From positions 1,178,001 to 1,242,000 of the forward strand of contig NZ_CP014671.1 of assembly GCF_001697225.1 (NCBI RefSeq): a stretch of DNA of 64,000 bases, written 5' to 3'. The number at the start of each line of letters is the position of its first letter. The first letter of the stretch is position 1. Source of the stretch: Immundisolibacter cernigliae. GTDB taxonomy: Bacteria > Pseudomonadota > Gammaproteobacteria > Immundisolibacterales > Immundisolibacteraceae. The position numbers and the translations under genes are program-made. Shown one piece after another: positions 28,081 through 36,206 of this stretch. Under the pieces are notes generated by a model. It was not told where the DNA came from. It saw nothing but the letters and a program-made list of their open reading frames with translations, and did not search any database.

Positions 28081-28121
28081 AAGCGCCGCTGCGCGGCATC
28101 GCCCGGCAAGCCGGGCTCCTA
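28081..28121. repeat. REP element
   Basis: This reads AGCGCCGCTGCGCGGCATCGCCCGGCAAGCCGGGCTCCTAC in two stems. It is a shortened form of the twin-stem REP seen at 23081, 31927, 41595 and 49901, and lies between the dehydrogenase and the aldolase genes. Confidence 0.65.
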
Positions 28122-28159
28122 CACAAATCGATCTACGTGAATCACAGGAGGACCAAGCC

Positions 28160-29119
28160 ATGCTCAGCGTGAACGACATCAAGGGCCTGTACGCCATCAC
28201 CCCGACACCGTCCAAACCCGGCGCCGAGCGCTGGGACGCCACCGACACGGTGGACCTGGACGAACTGGCGCGCCTGACCGAGGCGCTGGTGCAAAGCGGC
28301 GTCAACGGCATGGTGGCCATGGGCACCACCGGCGAGTGCGCCACGCTGACCAACAGCGAGTGGGAACAGGCCGCCGCCTGCGTGATCGAAACGGTCCGCA
28401 AGCGCGTGCCGCTGTTCGTGGGCACCACTGCATTGGGCACGCACGAGATCGTGCGCCGCAACCGCTTCATCCTGGACCTGGGCGCCGACGGCACCATGCT
28501 GGGCCTGCCCATGTGGCAGCCGTGCACGCTGGACATGGCGGTGCAGTTCTACGCCGACATGTCCGAGGCGTTCCCGCAGCTGGCCATCATGGCCTACGAC
28601 AATCCGGGCGCGTTTCGCTTCAACTTCCCGCCGCCGTTCTGGGCGCAGGTGGCGCGCCGCGCGCCGACCGTGATCTGCACCAAGCACGGCCCGGACCCGA
28701 TGATCAGCGCGCTGATCGGCATGACGCAGGGCAAGATCCGCTTCCTGCCGCACATTGCGGGCGCCTATGCCATGGCGCGCATCGAGCCGGAACACAACAT
28801 CGCCTTCTGGGCCACCGAGGCCAGCATGGGGCCGGAGCCGGCGCTGGCGCTGCGCGACGCCATCGATGCCGGTGACTGGGCCCGCGCCAAGGCCATCGAC
28901 ACCGACATCGGCTACACCATGCAGACCTTCTTCCCGCCGGGCGGCATGGCCGAGTTCGCGTCCTACAACATCCAGCTGGAAAAAATCCGCTTCGACGAGT
29001 CCGGCTACTGCAAGGCCGGGCCGATCCGCCCGCCGTATCACGTGATCCCGGACACCATCGAGCAGGGTGCGCGCGAGTGCGGCCGGCGCTGGAAGGCGCT
29101 GCGCGGCAAGTACGGCTGA
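28160..29119 (+). CDS. DHDPS-family hydratase-aldolase, NahE/PhdJ-like
   Basis: The 319-residue TIM-barrel protein belongs to the dihydrodipicolinate synthase superfamily. It resembles, from memory, trans-o-hydroxybenzylidenepyruvate hydratase-aldolase NahE more than DapA. Shared stretches include GVNGMVAMGTTGECATLT, FVGTTALGTHEIVRR, GADGTMLGLPMWQP and the end KAGPIRPPYHVIPDT. The Schiff-base lysine is K175 in VICTKHGPD and the partner tyrosine Y146 in AIMAYDNPGAF. NahE-type enzymes cleave an aryl-pyruvate side chain to an aromatic aldehyde and pyruvate. AGGAGGACC precedes the ATG. Confidence 0.82.
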   Translation: MLSVNDIKGLYAITPTPSKPGAERWDATDTVDLDELARLTEALVQSGVNGMVAMGTTGECATLTNSEWEQAAACVIETVRKRVPLFVGTTALGTHEIVRRNRFILDLGADGTMLGLPMWQPCTLDMAVQFYADMSEAFPQLAIMAYDNPGAFRFNFPPPFWAQVARRAPTVICTKHGPDPMISALIGMTQGKIRFLPHIAGAYAMARIEPEHNIAFWATEASMGPEPALALRDAIDAGDWARAKAIDTDIGYTMQTFFPPGGMAEFASYNIQLEKIRFDESGYCKAGPIRPPYHVIPDTIEQGARECGRRWKALRGKYG

Positions 29120-29140
29120 GGCGGGCCACGCGTACCAAGT

Positions 29141-29262
29141 GTCGCGGTCGCGGGCATGGCCCGCTCCTACAAAAAAAGCGTTTCGTCACACCGAGGCCGC
29201 GACTTCTACCAGAAATTGCGCCGTGCCCTGATTCGTAGGAGCGGCCCATGGCCGCGACCGCA
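29141..29262. repeat. Inverted pair of GTAGGAGC REP sequences
   Basis: Two copies of GTAGGAGCGGGCCATGCCCGCGA-type palindromes face each other: one on the minus strand at 29141-29170 and one on the plus strand at 29235-29262. About 65 bases lie between them. The pair fills the gap between the aldolase gene and the M48 protease gene. Confidence 0.7.
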
Positions 29263-29360
29263 CAGCCGGCCCCGTGCCCCAGACTGCACCGGCACGACAA
29301 CCTGAAAGGTCGCGGGCGAGGTGCGATCCCGCGATCGTTTCCGTAACGGGTATCGATTGT

Positions 29361-31178
29361 TCAACCGTCCGTTCCCGCCAGCGGCGGCAACGGGCAGTCC
29401 AGAGCCGCACCGATGGCGCGCAGCAGTTCCAGTTCCGCGACTTCCACCACGCCGTCGTGGCTCACTGCCAGCGCGCAGGCCGACAGCAGTCGCAGGCGCT
29501 GCATCAGCGGCGCGCCCGCCAGACGCTGCAGCGCGCCGTTGAACGCGGATTGCGCGACCGTCATCGGCAGGGCCGGCAGGTCGAGCTGCGCGCAGGCGGC
29601 GGCGTAGGCGTTCGGCGCACCGGCGCTGGCGCAGTCGGCCAGCGTGCGCAGCACCTGCCGGATGTCGTCCGGCTCGGCTTGCGGGCTGCCCCGGGTGTGC
29701 GCCGATGGCAGCAGGTGGTGGCGCAGCAAGGCCAGCAGCGGCCAGTTTCCGGATGCGCCGCCGGCCAGCGTCTGCAGGTCATCGACGAGTTTTTGGCGCC
29801 ATGCCGGCGGTTGCGCCTGCAGGGCCGGCAGCGCCAGATCGACCAGCGGCAGACGAAAGCGCGGCCCCAGACGGCGCGCGGCCGCTCCAAGCTGATCCGC
29901 GAACACGGCCACGGTGTGGCCCAGCACGGCCGACCGGGCCGGTGTGCGCGTTTCGTCCTGGTCGGCCAACAGGCCGCACAGCAAGGCCATTGCGCCGCTG
30001 CCGGTCTGCGTGGCCTCGCGCAGCGGCGGCGGTATGGCGCCGATCAGGGACGCCGCGTAGCCCAGGCCGGCGAGATCGATTTCACCGACCCGGCCGGCCA
30101 ACGAAGCCGCCGGCACGGTGACGGGCTCAGCAGCCGATGGCGGACTGTTGTCCAGGTTCTGCTCCCGTTTGCTGGGCCGCTCGAACAGCGGGTAGATGCG
30201 GGCGATGCGTTCATCGAGCGGCGGATGGGTGGCCAGCAGGCGGCTGAACCAGGTGCGGTGTGGCGTGGCGAACAGCATGTGGCTGAAGGCTTCCGCCTGG
30301 CGGGTGCGCAGCATTGCGCCGTCAGCCTCGTCGCGCACCCGGCGCAGCGCCCCGGCCAGGCCGCGCGGATTGCGCGTGAACTGCACCGCCGCGGCGTCGG
30401 CCAGGTGTTCGCGCTGGCGCGACACGGCGGCGCGGATCAGGCGCGCCAGAAACACGCCCAGGTAGCCGACCGCCGCCAGCAGGCCGCCCACCAGCAGCTG
30501 GCCCGGGAAACCGCCACGCGCCAAACGGCCGCGACTGCTCAGCGACGGCGTGGCCGAATGCACCAGCCACAGGCCGAGCGCGCCGGGCGCGGTGATGCCG
30601 TGCAGCAGGCCGAGCAGGCGGATGTTCAGGCGCCCGTCGCCGTGCAGCAGGTGGCTGAACTCGTGCGCCAGCACGCCCTGCAGCTGGTCGCGATCCAGCC
30701 GCTCCAGACAGCCCTGGGTGACCGCGATCACCGCATCGGCCGGGCCGCGGCCGGCGGCGAAGGCGTTGATGCCCGGCTCGTCCTGCATCAGGTAGATGCG
30801 CGGCATGGCAAGGCCGCTGGCCACGGCGATTTCCTCGGCCACGTTCAGCAGGCGCCGGCGCGCTGCGTCGGTGGCGTCCGGCGCCACCCAGCGGGCGCCG
30901 GCCAGGCGCGCCACCACCGGACCGCCGGCGCTCAGTTCCCACAGCCGCCGCAGCGTGCCGGCGCCGATCAGGGCCAGCGTGATGGCGGTGGTCCAGCCGT
31001 AAATGACCGGCGGCAGGTCGGCCAGGTGCCGATAGTCGTGACGCAGGTCGCCGATCACCACCAGCCAGCCCACCAGCAGGTTCAGCGCCAGCACCAGGCC
31101 CAGCACGGCCAGCGTGAACAGCGCCAGCAGCAGGGCGCTGTAACGGCGCGCCTGCTGCTGGTAGGCGAAAAAATCCAT
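29361..31178 (-). CDS. Membrane M48-family metalloprotease
   Basis: The 605-residue protein has two N-terminal membrane helices (about residues 17-43 and 57-76). A peptidase M48 domain follows with the zinc motif HEFSH (residues 172-176) in GVLAHEFSHLLHGD, and INAFAAGRGPADAVIAVTQG before it. Two further hydrophobic segments follow the active site. The C-terminal 250 residues carry no motif I recognise and may sense or present substrate. It lies 21 bp after lemA, a pairing common in proteobacteria. HtpX-type enzymes degrade damaged membrane proteins. Confidence 0.88.
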   Translation of the reverse strand: MDFFAYQQQARRYSALLLALFTLAVLGLVLALNLLVGWLVVIGDLRHDYRHLADLPPVIYGWTTAITLALIGAGTLRRLWELSAGGPVVARLAGARWVAPDATDAARRRLLNVAEEIAVASGLAMPRIYLMQDEPGINAFAAGRGPADAVIAVTQGCLERLDRDQLQGVLAHEFSHLLHGDGRLNIRLLGLLHGITAPGALGLWLVHSATPSLSSRGRLARGGFPGQLLVGGLLAAVGYLGVFLARLIRAAVSRQREHLADAAAVQFTRNPRGLAGALRRVRDEADGAMLRTRQAEAFSHMLFATPHRTWFSRLLATHPPLDERIARIYPLFERPSKREQNLDNSPPSAAEPVTVPAASLAGRVGEIDLAGLGYAASLIGAIPPPLREATQTGSGAMALLCGLLADQDETRTPARSAVLGHTVAVFADQLGAAARRLGPRFRLPLVDLALPALQAQPPAWRQKLVDDLQTLAGGASGNWPLLALLRHHLLPSAHTRGSPQAEPDDIRQVLRTLADCASAGAPNAYAAACAQLDLPALPMTVAQSAFNGALQRLAGAPLMQRLRLLSACALAVSHDGVVEVAELELLRAIGAALDCPLPPLAGTDG

Positions 31179-31199
31179 GCCGTCGCTGGCGAGACTGGC

Positions 31200-31790
31200 C
31201 TAGAAGCTGACCTGCGGCAGCGCGCGCACGGCGGTGTCGTCCAGCTCGAAGAAGCCGGCCGCCCGAAAGCCCATGCTGCCGGCGACCAGCACGTTCGGAA
31301 ATACTTCGAGCGCCGTGTTGTAGGTCATCACCGCGTCGTTGTAGGCCTGGCGGGCGAAGGCCAGGCGGTTCTCGGTGGACGCCAGTTCCTCGCTCAGGCG
31401 CGCCATGGTGGCGTCGGCCTTCAGGTCCGGGTACTGCTCCACCACCGCCATCAGCCGGCCGAGCGCGCCACCCAGCGCCGCCTCTGCCTGGCCGAGCGCC
31501 GCCATCGCCGCGGCACTGTCCGGCTGCGCGGCGGCCTTCTGACCGGCGTCGACCGCCGCGCCGCGGGCGGCGATCACCGCCTCCAGCGTGGCGCGCTCGT
31601 GCTGCAGGTAGGCGCGGGCCGTCTCGACCAGATTCGGCACCAGATCGTGACGGCGCAGCAGCTGCACGTCGATCTGCGCGTGGGCGTTGCGGTAGCGGTT
31701 GCGCAGCGTCACCAGCCGGTTGTAGATCAGAAAGAATCCGACCAGCAGCAGCGCCACAACAATGAGCAGAAAACCCAGCAGACGGGCCAT
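31200..31790 (-). CDS. lemA: LemA-family membrane protein
   Basis: The 196-residue protein has one N-terminal membrane helix (LLGFLLIVVALLLVGFFLIY) and a helical LemA domain. The domain contains NRYRNAHAQIDVQLLRRHDL, VPNLVETARAYLQHERATLE and NRLAFARQAYNDAVMTYNTA. LemA proteins are often co-transcribed with membrane M48 proteases, as here. Their biochemical role is not established. Confidence 0.9.
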   Translation of the reverse strand: MARLLGFLLIVVALLLVGFFLIYNRLVTLRNRYRNAHAQIDVQLLRRHDLVPNLVETARAYLQHERATLEAVIAARGAAVDAGQKAAAQPDSAAAMAALGQAEAALGGALGRLMAVVEQYPDLKADATMARLSEELASTENRLAFARQAYNDAVMTYNTALEVFPNVLVAGSMGFRAAGFFELDDTAVRALPQVSF

Positions 31791-31863
31791 GCGCGATTAC
31801 TCCCCGGATGATTGACCGATACCGGCAGGTGATCGGCCGCCGGCGCGGGGACTGTAGCAGCGA

Positions 31864-32036
31864 GGGGAGCGCTGAAGTATTCAGCGTTCCCCGCAGCGCA
31901 GGGACGCGCTGCCAAAATCAGCGGCTGTAGGAGCCCGGCTGTGCCGGGCGATCATCGCGCAGCAAAGCTGCGCTCCCACAAGGGTTCTGGACTGGACGCG
32001 CCGAGAAATCCAGGATGGATTTATTCGGCGCTTCCC
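31864..32036. repeat. Composite intergenic repeat, complete copy (copy C)
   Basis: This 173-bp unit dominates the 347-bp gap between lemA and the methyltransferase. It begins GGGGAGCGCTGAAGTATTC and ends TTATTCGGCGCTTCCC, so the ends are near-perfect inverted repeats. Inside, in order, are the TTTTGGCAGCGC module (minus sense), a twin-stem REP at 31927-31978, and the palindromic AAATCCAGGATGGATTTATT module. Order and ends match copies B and E. Confidence 0.8.
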
Positions 32037-32137
32037 GAGGGGAATTTCAGTCGCCAGCCATGCTGGCGCGATGACAGGTTCGGGTCAGCGCGGGCGGCCG
32101 ACCTACGCCGGCCGCGAGAGTGCTTCGCGCGTCGCGC

Positions 32138-32836
32138 TCAGACCTTGTCCAGCACGTACAGGCGCAGCATCGACAGGCCCGGCAGCACATCCAGGCGGCG
32201 GCGAATCACGAAGCCGGCCTGGGCCAATTCGGCCTCGATGACGGCGCGCTTGACCACCCGGCGATAACCGTCGGCGCGCGTGGTGCGCGCATTCTGCCGC
32301 ATCCGGCGACGCGCCTGCAGGTTGCCGTCCACCCACAGGCTGACGGTGACGCCACGGCGCGCCACCCGGTGCAGCTCGCGAAGAATCCGCAAGCGATCGG
32401 CAGCCGTCGCCATGTGGTGCAGCAGCCGCATGCACAGCACGTGCTCCACGGCCCCATCGGGCAGGTCCAGGGCAAAGGCATCCATCAGCGCAAGCGTCTC
32501 GAACCGCGCCAGCACGGCCGGCTCGGCGGCACCGGCGGCGATCTGCAGCATGGCCGGACTCACGTCCCCGGCCAACAGGCGACGGGTCGGGTTACTGGCC
32601 AGCACGGGCCAGAACCGGCCCGCCCCGCAGGGCATGTCGAGCACCGATTCCGGATTGCCGGCCAGCTTCAGGGCGCGGCCGGCCAGGTGGGTTTCACGCC
32701 AGGTGGTCAGGCGACGGCGCAGGCCGCGGTGGTGTTTTTCCAGATAGGCCCGCGCCAGGGCGAGGTCGTACTTGTCCGAGAACGGTGGCTTGGCTTGGAC
32801 TGCGGCGGTCATGTTTGTGGCGGGGTTGCGGGGCAT
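32138..32836 (-). CDS. Class I SAM-dependent methyltransferase
   Basis: The 232-residue protein has a Rossmann methyltransferase core. Motif I is VLDMPCGAGRFWPVLA, an acidic motif II LLAGDVSPAM follows, and later LDLPDGAVEHVLCMRLLHHM resembles motifs III-IV. The substrate is unknown; small-molecule or lipid methylation is possible. AAGGTGA precedes the ATG at 32836. Its promoter carries a PmrA/QseB-like box almost identical to that of the divergent operon starting at 33347, so I infer joint control. Confidence 0.82.
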   Translation of the reverse strand: MPRNPATNMTAAVQAKPPFSDKYDLALARAYLEKHHRGLRRRLTTWRETHLAGRALKLAGNPESVLDMPCGAGRFWPVLASNPTRRLLAGDVSPAMLQIAAGAAEPAVLARFETLALMDAFALDLPDGAVEHVLCMRLLHHMATAADRLRILRELHRVARRGVTVSLWVDGNLQARRRMRQNARTTRADGYRRVVKRAVIEAELAQAGFVIRRRLDVLPGLSMLRLYVLDKV

Positions 32837-32859
32837 GTGCAGTCACCTTACGCAGCAAA

Positions 32860-32878
32860 GGCTTAAGCGGGCCTTAAC
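32860..32878 (-). promoter_or_regulatory. PmrA/QseB-type box upstream of the methyltransferase
   Basis: On the minus strand this reads GTTAAGGCCCGCTTAAGCC, a TTAAG-N6-TTAAG direct repeat with an 11-bp period. The known PmrA box is YTTAAK-N5-YTTAAK and QseB uses CTTAA half-sites. It lies about 25 bases before the ATG, with TAAGGT further downstream as a possible -10. Confidence 0.6.
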
Positions 32879-32937
32879 GCAGAGCCCGCATGAATCCATC
32901 AAGGATCGTTCGACGCCCGCCGCCGGGAAAAATTCTT

Positions 32938-33096
32938 GTATGAGCGGGCCATGCCCGCGACTGCAATGATCCGGGCCTGTGTGGCGCTCTGGAATGACCC
33001 CTGGTCCGTTGTGGCATCCCGACGTGCGTCTGCGTCGATTCCGACCGTGCATGTGCGCTCCCGGCCCTGCGGTCGCGGGCATGGCCCGCTCCTACG
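32938..33096. repeat. Second inverted pair of GTAGGAGC-type REP sequences
   Basis: Copies at 32938-32962 (GTATGAGCGGGCCATGCCCGCGA) and 33070-33096 (the same palindrome on the other strand) are separated by about 107 bases. They lie in the 510-bp divergent region between the methyltransferase and the hemolysin-family gene, which otherwise contains repeats and two operator-like boxes but no gene. Confidence 0.65.
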
Positions 33097-33114
33097 AAAT
33101 GCAGGTCATCCCCT

Positions 33115-33240
33115 TGGAGCACGGCTTCGCTGCGCGATGACCGCCGGCACGGAGCTGATCCCCGCCGCGGCGGGGCTCCCAAGGTTTCCGATGGCTGGCT
33201 TTGCGGCCGGTGATTTCGGCAGCCCGGCCCCGCGCTGTGC
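33115..33240. repeat. Degenerate composite repeat (copy D)
   Basis: Recognisable parts are GGCTTCGCTGCGCGATGA (REP arm), CCCGCCGCGGCGGGGCTCC, TTTCCGATGGCT as in copy B, and GCGGCCGGTGATTTCGGCAGC as in the TTTTGGCAGCGC module. Several positions have diverged, so this is an old copy. Confidence 0.55.
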
Positions 33241-33273
33241 CGCATCCAACGGCGATTCGGGCCCCGGCGGTCC

Positions 33274-33292
33274 GGTTAAGGCGCCCTTAAGC
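33274..33292 (+). promoter_or_regulatory. PmrA/QseB-type box upstream of the hemolysin-ligase operon
   Basis: This reads GGTTAAGGCGCCCTTAAGC. From the G at 33275 it matches the methyltransferase box at all but two positions and again gives TTAAG-N6-TTAAG. A possible -10 (TCTAGT or TAGTGT near 33300) follows at the distance seen for PmrA-type promoters. The operon behind it encodes a QseBC/PmrAB-like pair, so autoregulation is likely. Confidence 0.62.
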
Positions 33293-33346
33293 CGCGCGCT
33301 CTAGTGTGGCCGGCGTTATCAGGCGATCACGCCAGGAGCCACCGGT

Positions 33347-34021
33347 ATGCAAAGTTGCGCGAACCGTGCCGAGCTTGCCGTCGGCAACCGCCCGGCGGCG
33401 CTGTTCGATGTGCGTCTGTACCCACCGGATCGGCCCCGTGCCGGCGTCGAGGACTACATCGCGCGCCGCTACGCGCAGTGTCATGACGCCCGCGTCAGCG
33501 GCTTCATGCCCTGGCTGCTGGCCGCGCAGCGGGGGGAGACCTTCGCCTCGGCCCTGGGCTTTCGGCCGGCCGGCGCCGGCACGCTGTTCCTGGAGCGCTA
33601 CCTCGAGAGCCCGATCGAGGGCGCGATCGCCTGCGCCATGCGCCAGCCGGTGCAGCGCGGCAGCGTGGTCGAAATCGGCAACCTGGCGGCCACCAGTCAG
33701 CGCGCCAGCCGCCTGCTGATCACGCTGCTGGTGGAGGCGCTCGGCCGCCGCGGTTTGCGCTGGATCGTGTTCACGGCCACCCGACAGGTGCGCGAGCTGA
33801 TCCGGGACATGGGCTTTGCGCTGCGCGTGCTGGCCCCTGCCGATCCGGCGCGGCTGGGCCAGGAGCGCGCGGCCTGGGGCCGCTATTACGACGCCGAACC
33901 GATGCTGACGGTGGGCGATCTGGCCATCGGCGGCCGGCTCATACGGCGCCAGCCGGCGCTCGCGGCGCAGCTTGCCGGCTACGCGGATGCGCTCGATGTC
34001 ATCGCCGCTGCGCCGTGGTGA
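33347..34021 (+). CDS. Thermostable hemolysin (delta-VPH) family protein, GNAT-like
   Basis: The 224-residue protein matches the T_hemolysin family as I recall it. Its landmarks are FLERYLESPIEGAIACAM, VEIGNLAATSQRASRLLITL, GLRWIVFTATRQVRELIRDM and AAWGRYYDAEPMLTVGDLAI. The beta-turn-helix pattern in the middle is like acetyltransferase (GNAT)/LuxI-type folds, and I recall the family being grouped there. A role as acyltransferase using products of the next gene is an inference; there is no toxin-like membrane or signal sequence. It leads a tightly packed operon and has GGAG upstream of the ATG. Confidence 0.8.
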   Translation: MQSCANRAELAVGNRPAALFDVRLYPPDRPRAGVEDYIARRYAQCHDARVSGFMPWLLAAQRGETFASALGFRPAGAGTLFLERYLESPIEGAIACAMRQPVQRGSVVEIGNLAATSQRASRLLITLLVEALGRRGLRWIVFTATRQVRELIRDMGFALRVLAPADPARLGQERAAWGRYYDAEPMLTVGDLAIGGRLIRRQPALAAQLAGYADALDVIAAAPW

Positions 34022-35520
34022 ATCCGCTGCCGCATTCGACCCTGTGGCGGGAACTGCTGCGCCGCGCCGCGCTGCAGCCCAGGGCGCCGCTCGTGAACGG
34101 TTCATCCGAGGCGCTGACCGCGCACGAACTGGTGGCGGCCGTGGAACGCGCTGCAGCCACCCTGCAGCGGGCCGCAGTGCGCACCCTGGCGCTGCGCGCC
34201 GACAACGGCCCGGCCTGGATCGTCATCGACCTGGCCTGCCAGCAGGCGGGCGTGCGTCTGGTGCCGCTGCCGCTGTTCTTCGCGCCGCAGCAGCTCGCCC
34301 ATGTGTTTGCCACCGCCGGCATCGATGCCCTGGCGGCACCGCGACCGGACTGGCCGGGCAGCCCGCTTGCGGGCGCCGCACAGGCGGCCGGTGAACTGGC
34401 CGGCCTGCCACTGTGGCGCCTGGCGCCCGGGCCGGCACGGATGCCGTCTGGAACGGCCAAGATCACCTTCACTTCCGGCTCGACCGGCACGCCCAAGGGC
34501 GTGTGCCTGTCCGCCGAGCACCCGCTGCGGGTGGCGCAGTCCCTGGCCGAAATGATCGCCCTGCCCGGCGTGCGCCACCTGTGCCTGCTGCCGCTGGCGA
34601 CGCTGCTGGAGAACGTCGGCGGCGTCTATGCGCCGCTGCTGTCGCGCGGCAGCGTGGTCGTGCCGGGCCTGGCCGAGCTTGGCCTGCATGGCAGCAGCGG
34701 CGTGGATGCCGCCGCGCTGACCACGGCCATCGATCGCCACCGCCCGCACAGCATGATCCTGGTGCCGCAGCTGCTGCAGGCCCTGGTGGCGGCCATGCAG
34801 CGCGGCTGGCGGGCGCCGGCCTCGCTGCGCTTCGTCGCCGTCGGAGGCGCGCGGGTGCCCGTGTCGCTGATCGTCGCCGCGCGCCGCGGCGGCCTGCCGG
34901 TATACGAAGGCTACGGGCTGTCGGAATGCGCCTCGGTGGTGAGTCTGAACACCCCCGCAGCCGACCGGCCCGGCACTGCCGGCCGGCCGCTGCCGCATCT
35001 GCGGCTGGGCGTGCGCGACGGCGAGCTGACGGTTTCCGGCAGCAGTTTTCTGGGCTACCTGGGCGCGCCGGAAAGCTGGCGCCCCGAGCGGGTTCACACC
35101 GGCGACCTGGGCGGCCTCGACGCGGACGGCTTCGTGCAGGTCCAGGGCCGGCGCGACAACCTGATCGTGACCAGCTTCGGCCGCAACCTGAGCCCGGAGT
35201 GGGTGGAAGCCGAGCTGCTGGCCGGCCCGCTGCTGGGGCAGGCGGTGCTGTTCGGGTCCGCTCGCCCGCACTGCGTGGCCCTGCTGTGGCCATGCGACAC
35301 CGGCACGCCCGACGCGGCCATCGACGACTGGCTGGCGGCGGTCAACGCGCGCCTGCCGGACTACGCGCGCATCCACGCCTGGCATCGCCTGCCCGCGCCG
35401 CTGTCCGCGGCCGACGGGCTGCTGACCGGCAACGGCCGCCCGCGGCGGGACGCCATCGCCCGCCACTACGCGGCGCAGATCGCCGCGCTGTATGACACCC
35501 AGGAGCTGTGCACGGAATGA
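34015..35520 (+). CDS. AMP-dependent acyl ligase (fatty-acid--CoA/ACP ligase-like)
   Basis: This 501-residue ANL-superfamily enzyme has the P-loop motif KITFTSGSTGTPKGVCLS, the A5 motif VYEGYGLSECASV and the A7/A8 motifs VHTGDLGGLDADGFVQVQGR followed by RDNLIVTSFGRNLSP. At the C-terminal A10 position the usual Lys reads Arg (LTGNGRPRRDAI). These enzymes activate carboxylic acids as acyl-adenylates and load them on CoA or a carrier. The GTG start at 34015 (or 34018) overlaps the upstream stop. With the GNAT-like and diiron neighbours it suggests acyl-derived metabolite synthesis. Confidence 0.85.
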   Translation: MVNPLPHSTLWRELLRRAALQPRAPLVNGSSEALTAHELVAAVERAAATLQRAAVRTLALRADNGPAWIVIDLACQQAGVRLVPLPLFFAPQQLAHVFATAGIDALAAPRPDWPGSPLAGAAQAAGELAGLPLWRLAPGPARMPSGTAKITFTSGSTGTPKGVCLSAEHPLRVAQSLAEMIALPGVRHLCLLPLATLLENVGGVYAPLLSRGSVVVPGLAELGLHGSSGVDAAALTTAIDRHRPHSMILVPQLLQALVAAMQRGWRAPASLRFVAVGGARVPVSLIVAARRGGLPVYEGYGLSECASVVSLNTPAADRPGTAGRPLPHLRLGVRDGELTVSGSSFLGYLGAPESWRPERVHTGDLGGLDADGFVQVQGRRDNLIVTSFGRNLSPEWVEAELLAGPLLGQAVLFGSARPHCVALLWPCDTGTPDAAIDDWLAAVNARLPDYARIHAWHRLPAPLSAADGLLTGNGRPRRDAIARHYAAQIAALYDTQELCTE

Positions 35521-36206
35521 GCTTTTATCAGCAACTTCAGGACCGGACCGCCACCCAACGCGCCGAACTGCTGGCGGCGCCGATCCTCGGGCGCGCCCTG
35601 CGGGGCGCAATCCGGCGCGCCGATTACGTCGCCTTCCTGACCGAGGCCTACCACCACGTCAGGCACACCGTGCCGCTGCTGATGGCGGTCGGCGCGCGGC
35701 TGGCGGACGACAAGGCCTGGCTGCGCGCGGCGGTGGTCGAATACATCGGCGAGGAATTCGGCCACGAGGAATGGGTGCTGGACGATCTGGTCGCCTGCGG
35801 CGTCGACCGCGACGCGGTGCGCCGCTCGACGCCCGGCCCGGCCACCGAACTGATGGTGGCCTACGCCTACGACACGGTGCAGCGCGTCAATCCGCTCGGT
35901 TTCTTCGGCATGGTGCAGGTGCTCGAAGGCACCAGCGTCGCCATCGCCCATAACGCGGCCAGCGCGATGCAGCAGGCACTCGGCCTGCCGGACGCCGCCT
36001 TCAGCTACCTGCGCTCCCACGGCGCCCTGGACCAAGACCACGTGGCGCTGTTCGAGGGCCTCATGAACCGCATCGAGGCGCCGGCGGAGCAGGCCCTGAT
36101 CATCCACGCCGCCGGCATGTTCTACCGCCTGTACGGGGACATCTTCCGCAGCCTGGATGCACCGGCCACGTTGAGCGACCCGGCGCAGGTGGTGTCATGG
36201 ACCTGA
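35517..36206 (+). CDS. Haem-oxygenase-like diiron protein (HDO/TenA-like)
   Basis: The 229-residue all-helical protein looks like the iron-containing redox enzyme family. Candidate metal ligands are EYIGEEFGHEE (residues 75-85), E137 in VQVLEGTS, and the HxxxDxxH motif in SHGALDQDH (H168, D172, H175). Known relatives include UndA (fatty acid to terminal alkene), SznF and BesC, which use a cofactorless Fe2 site and O2. The ATG overlaps the ligase stop (ATGA), so the ligase product is a natural candidate substrate, but this is inference. TenA-type thiaminase function is less likely given the neighbours. Confidence 0.75.
   Translation: MSFYQQLQDRTATQRAELLAAPILGRALRGAIRRADYVAFLTEAYHHVRHTVPLLMAVGARLADDKAWLRAAVVEYIGEEFGHEEWVLDDLVACGVDRDAVRRSTPGPATELMVAYAYDTVQRVNPLGFFGMVQVLEGTSVAIAHNAASAMQQALGLPDAAFSYLRSHGALDQDHVALFEGLMNRIEAPAEQALIIHAAGMFYRLYGDIFRSLDAPATLSDPAQVVSWT

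Noticed and set aside
28160..29119. Dihydrodipicolinate synthase for lysine synthesis (dapA)
   Set aside because: The sequence is much closer to NahE-type hydratase-aldolases and there are no lysine genes around it.
33347..34021. A haemolytic toxin role for the 'thermostable hemolysin' family protein
   Set aside because: There is no signal peptide, pore-forming segment or secretion neighbour. The operon context and GNAT-like pattern argue for an enzyme.
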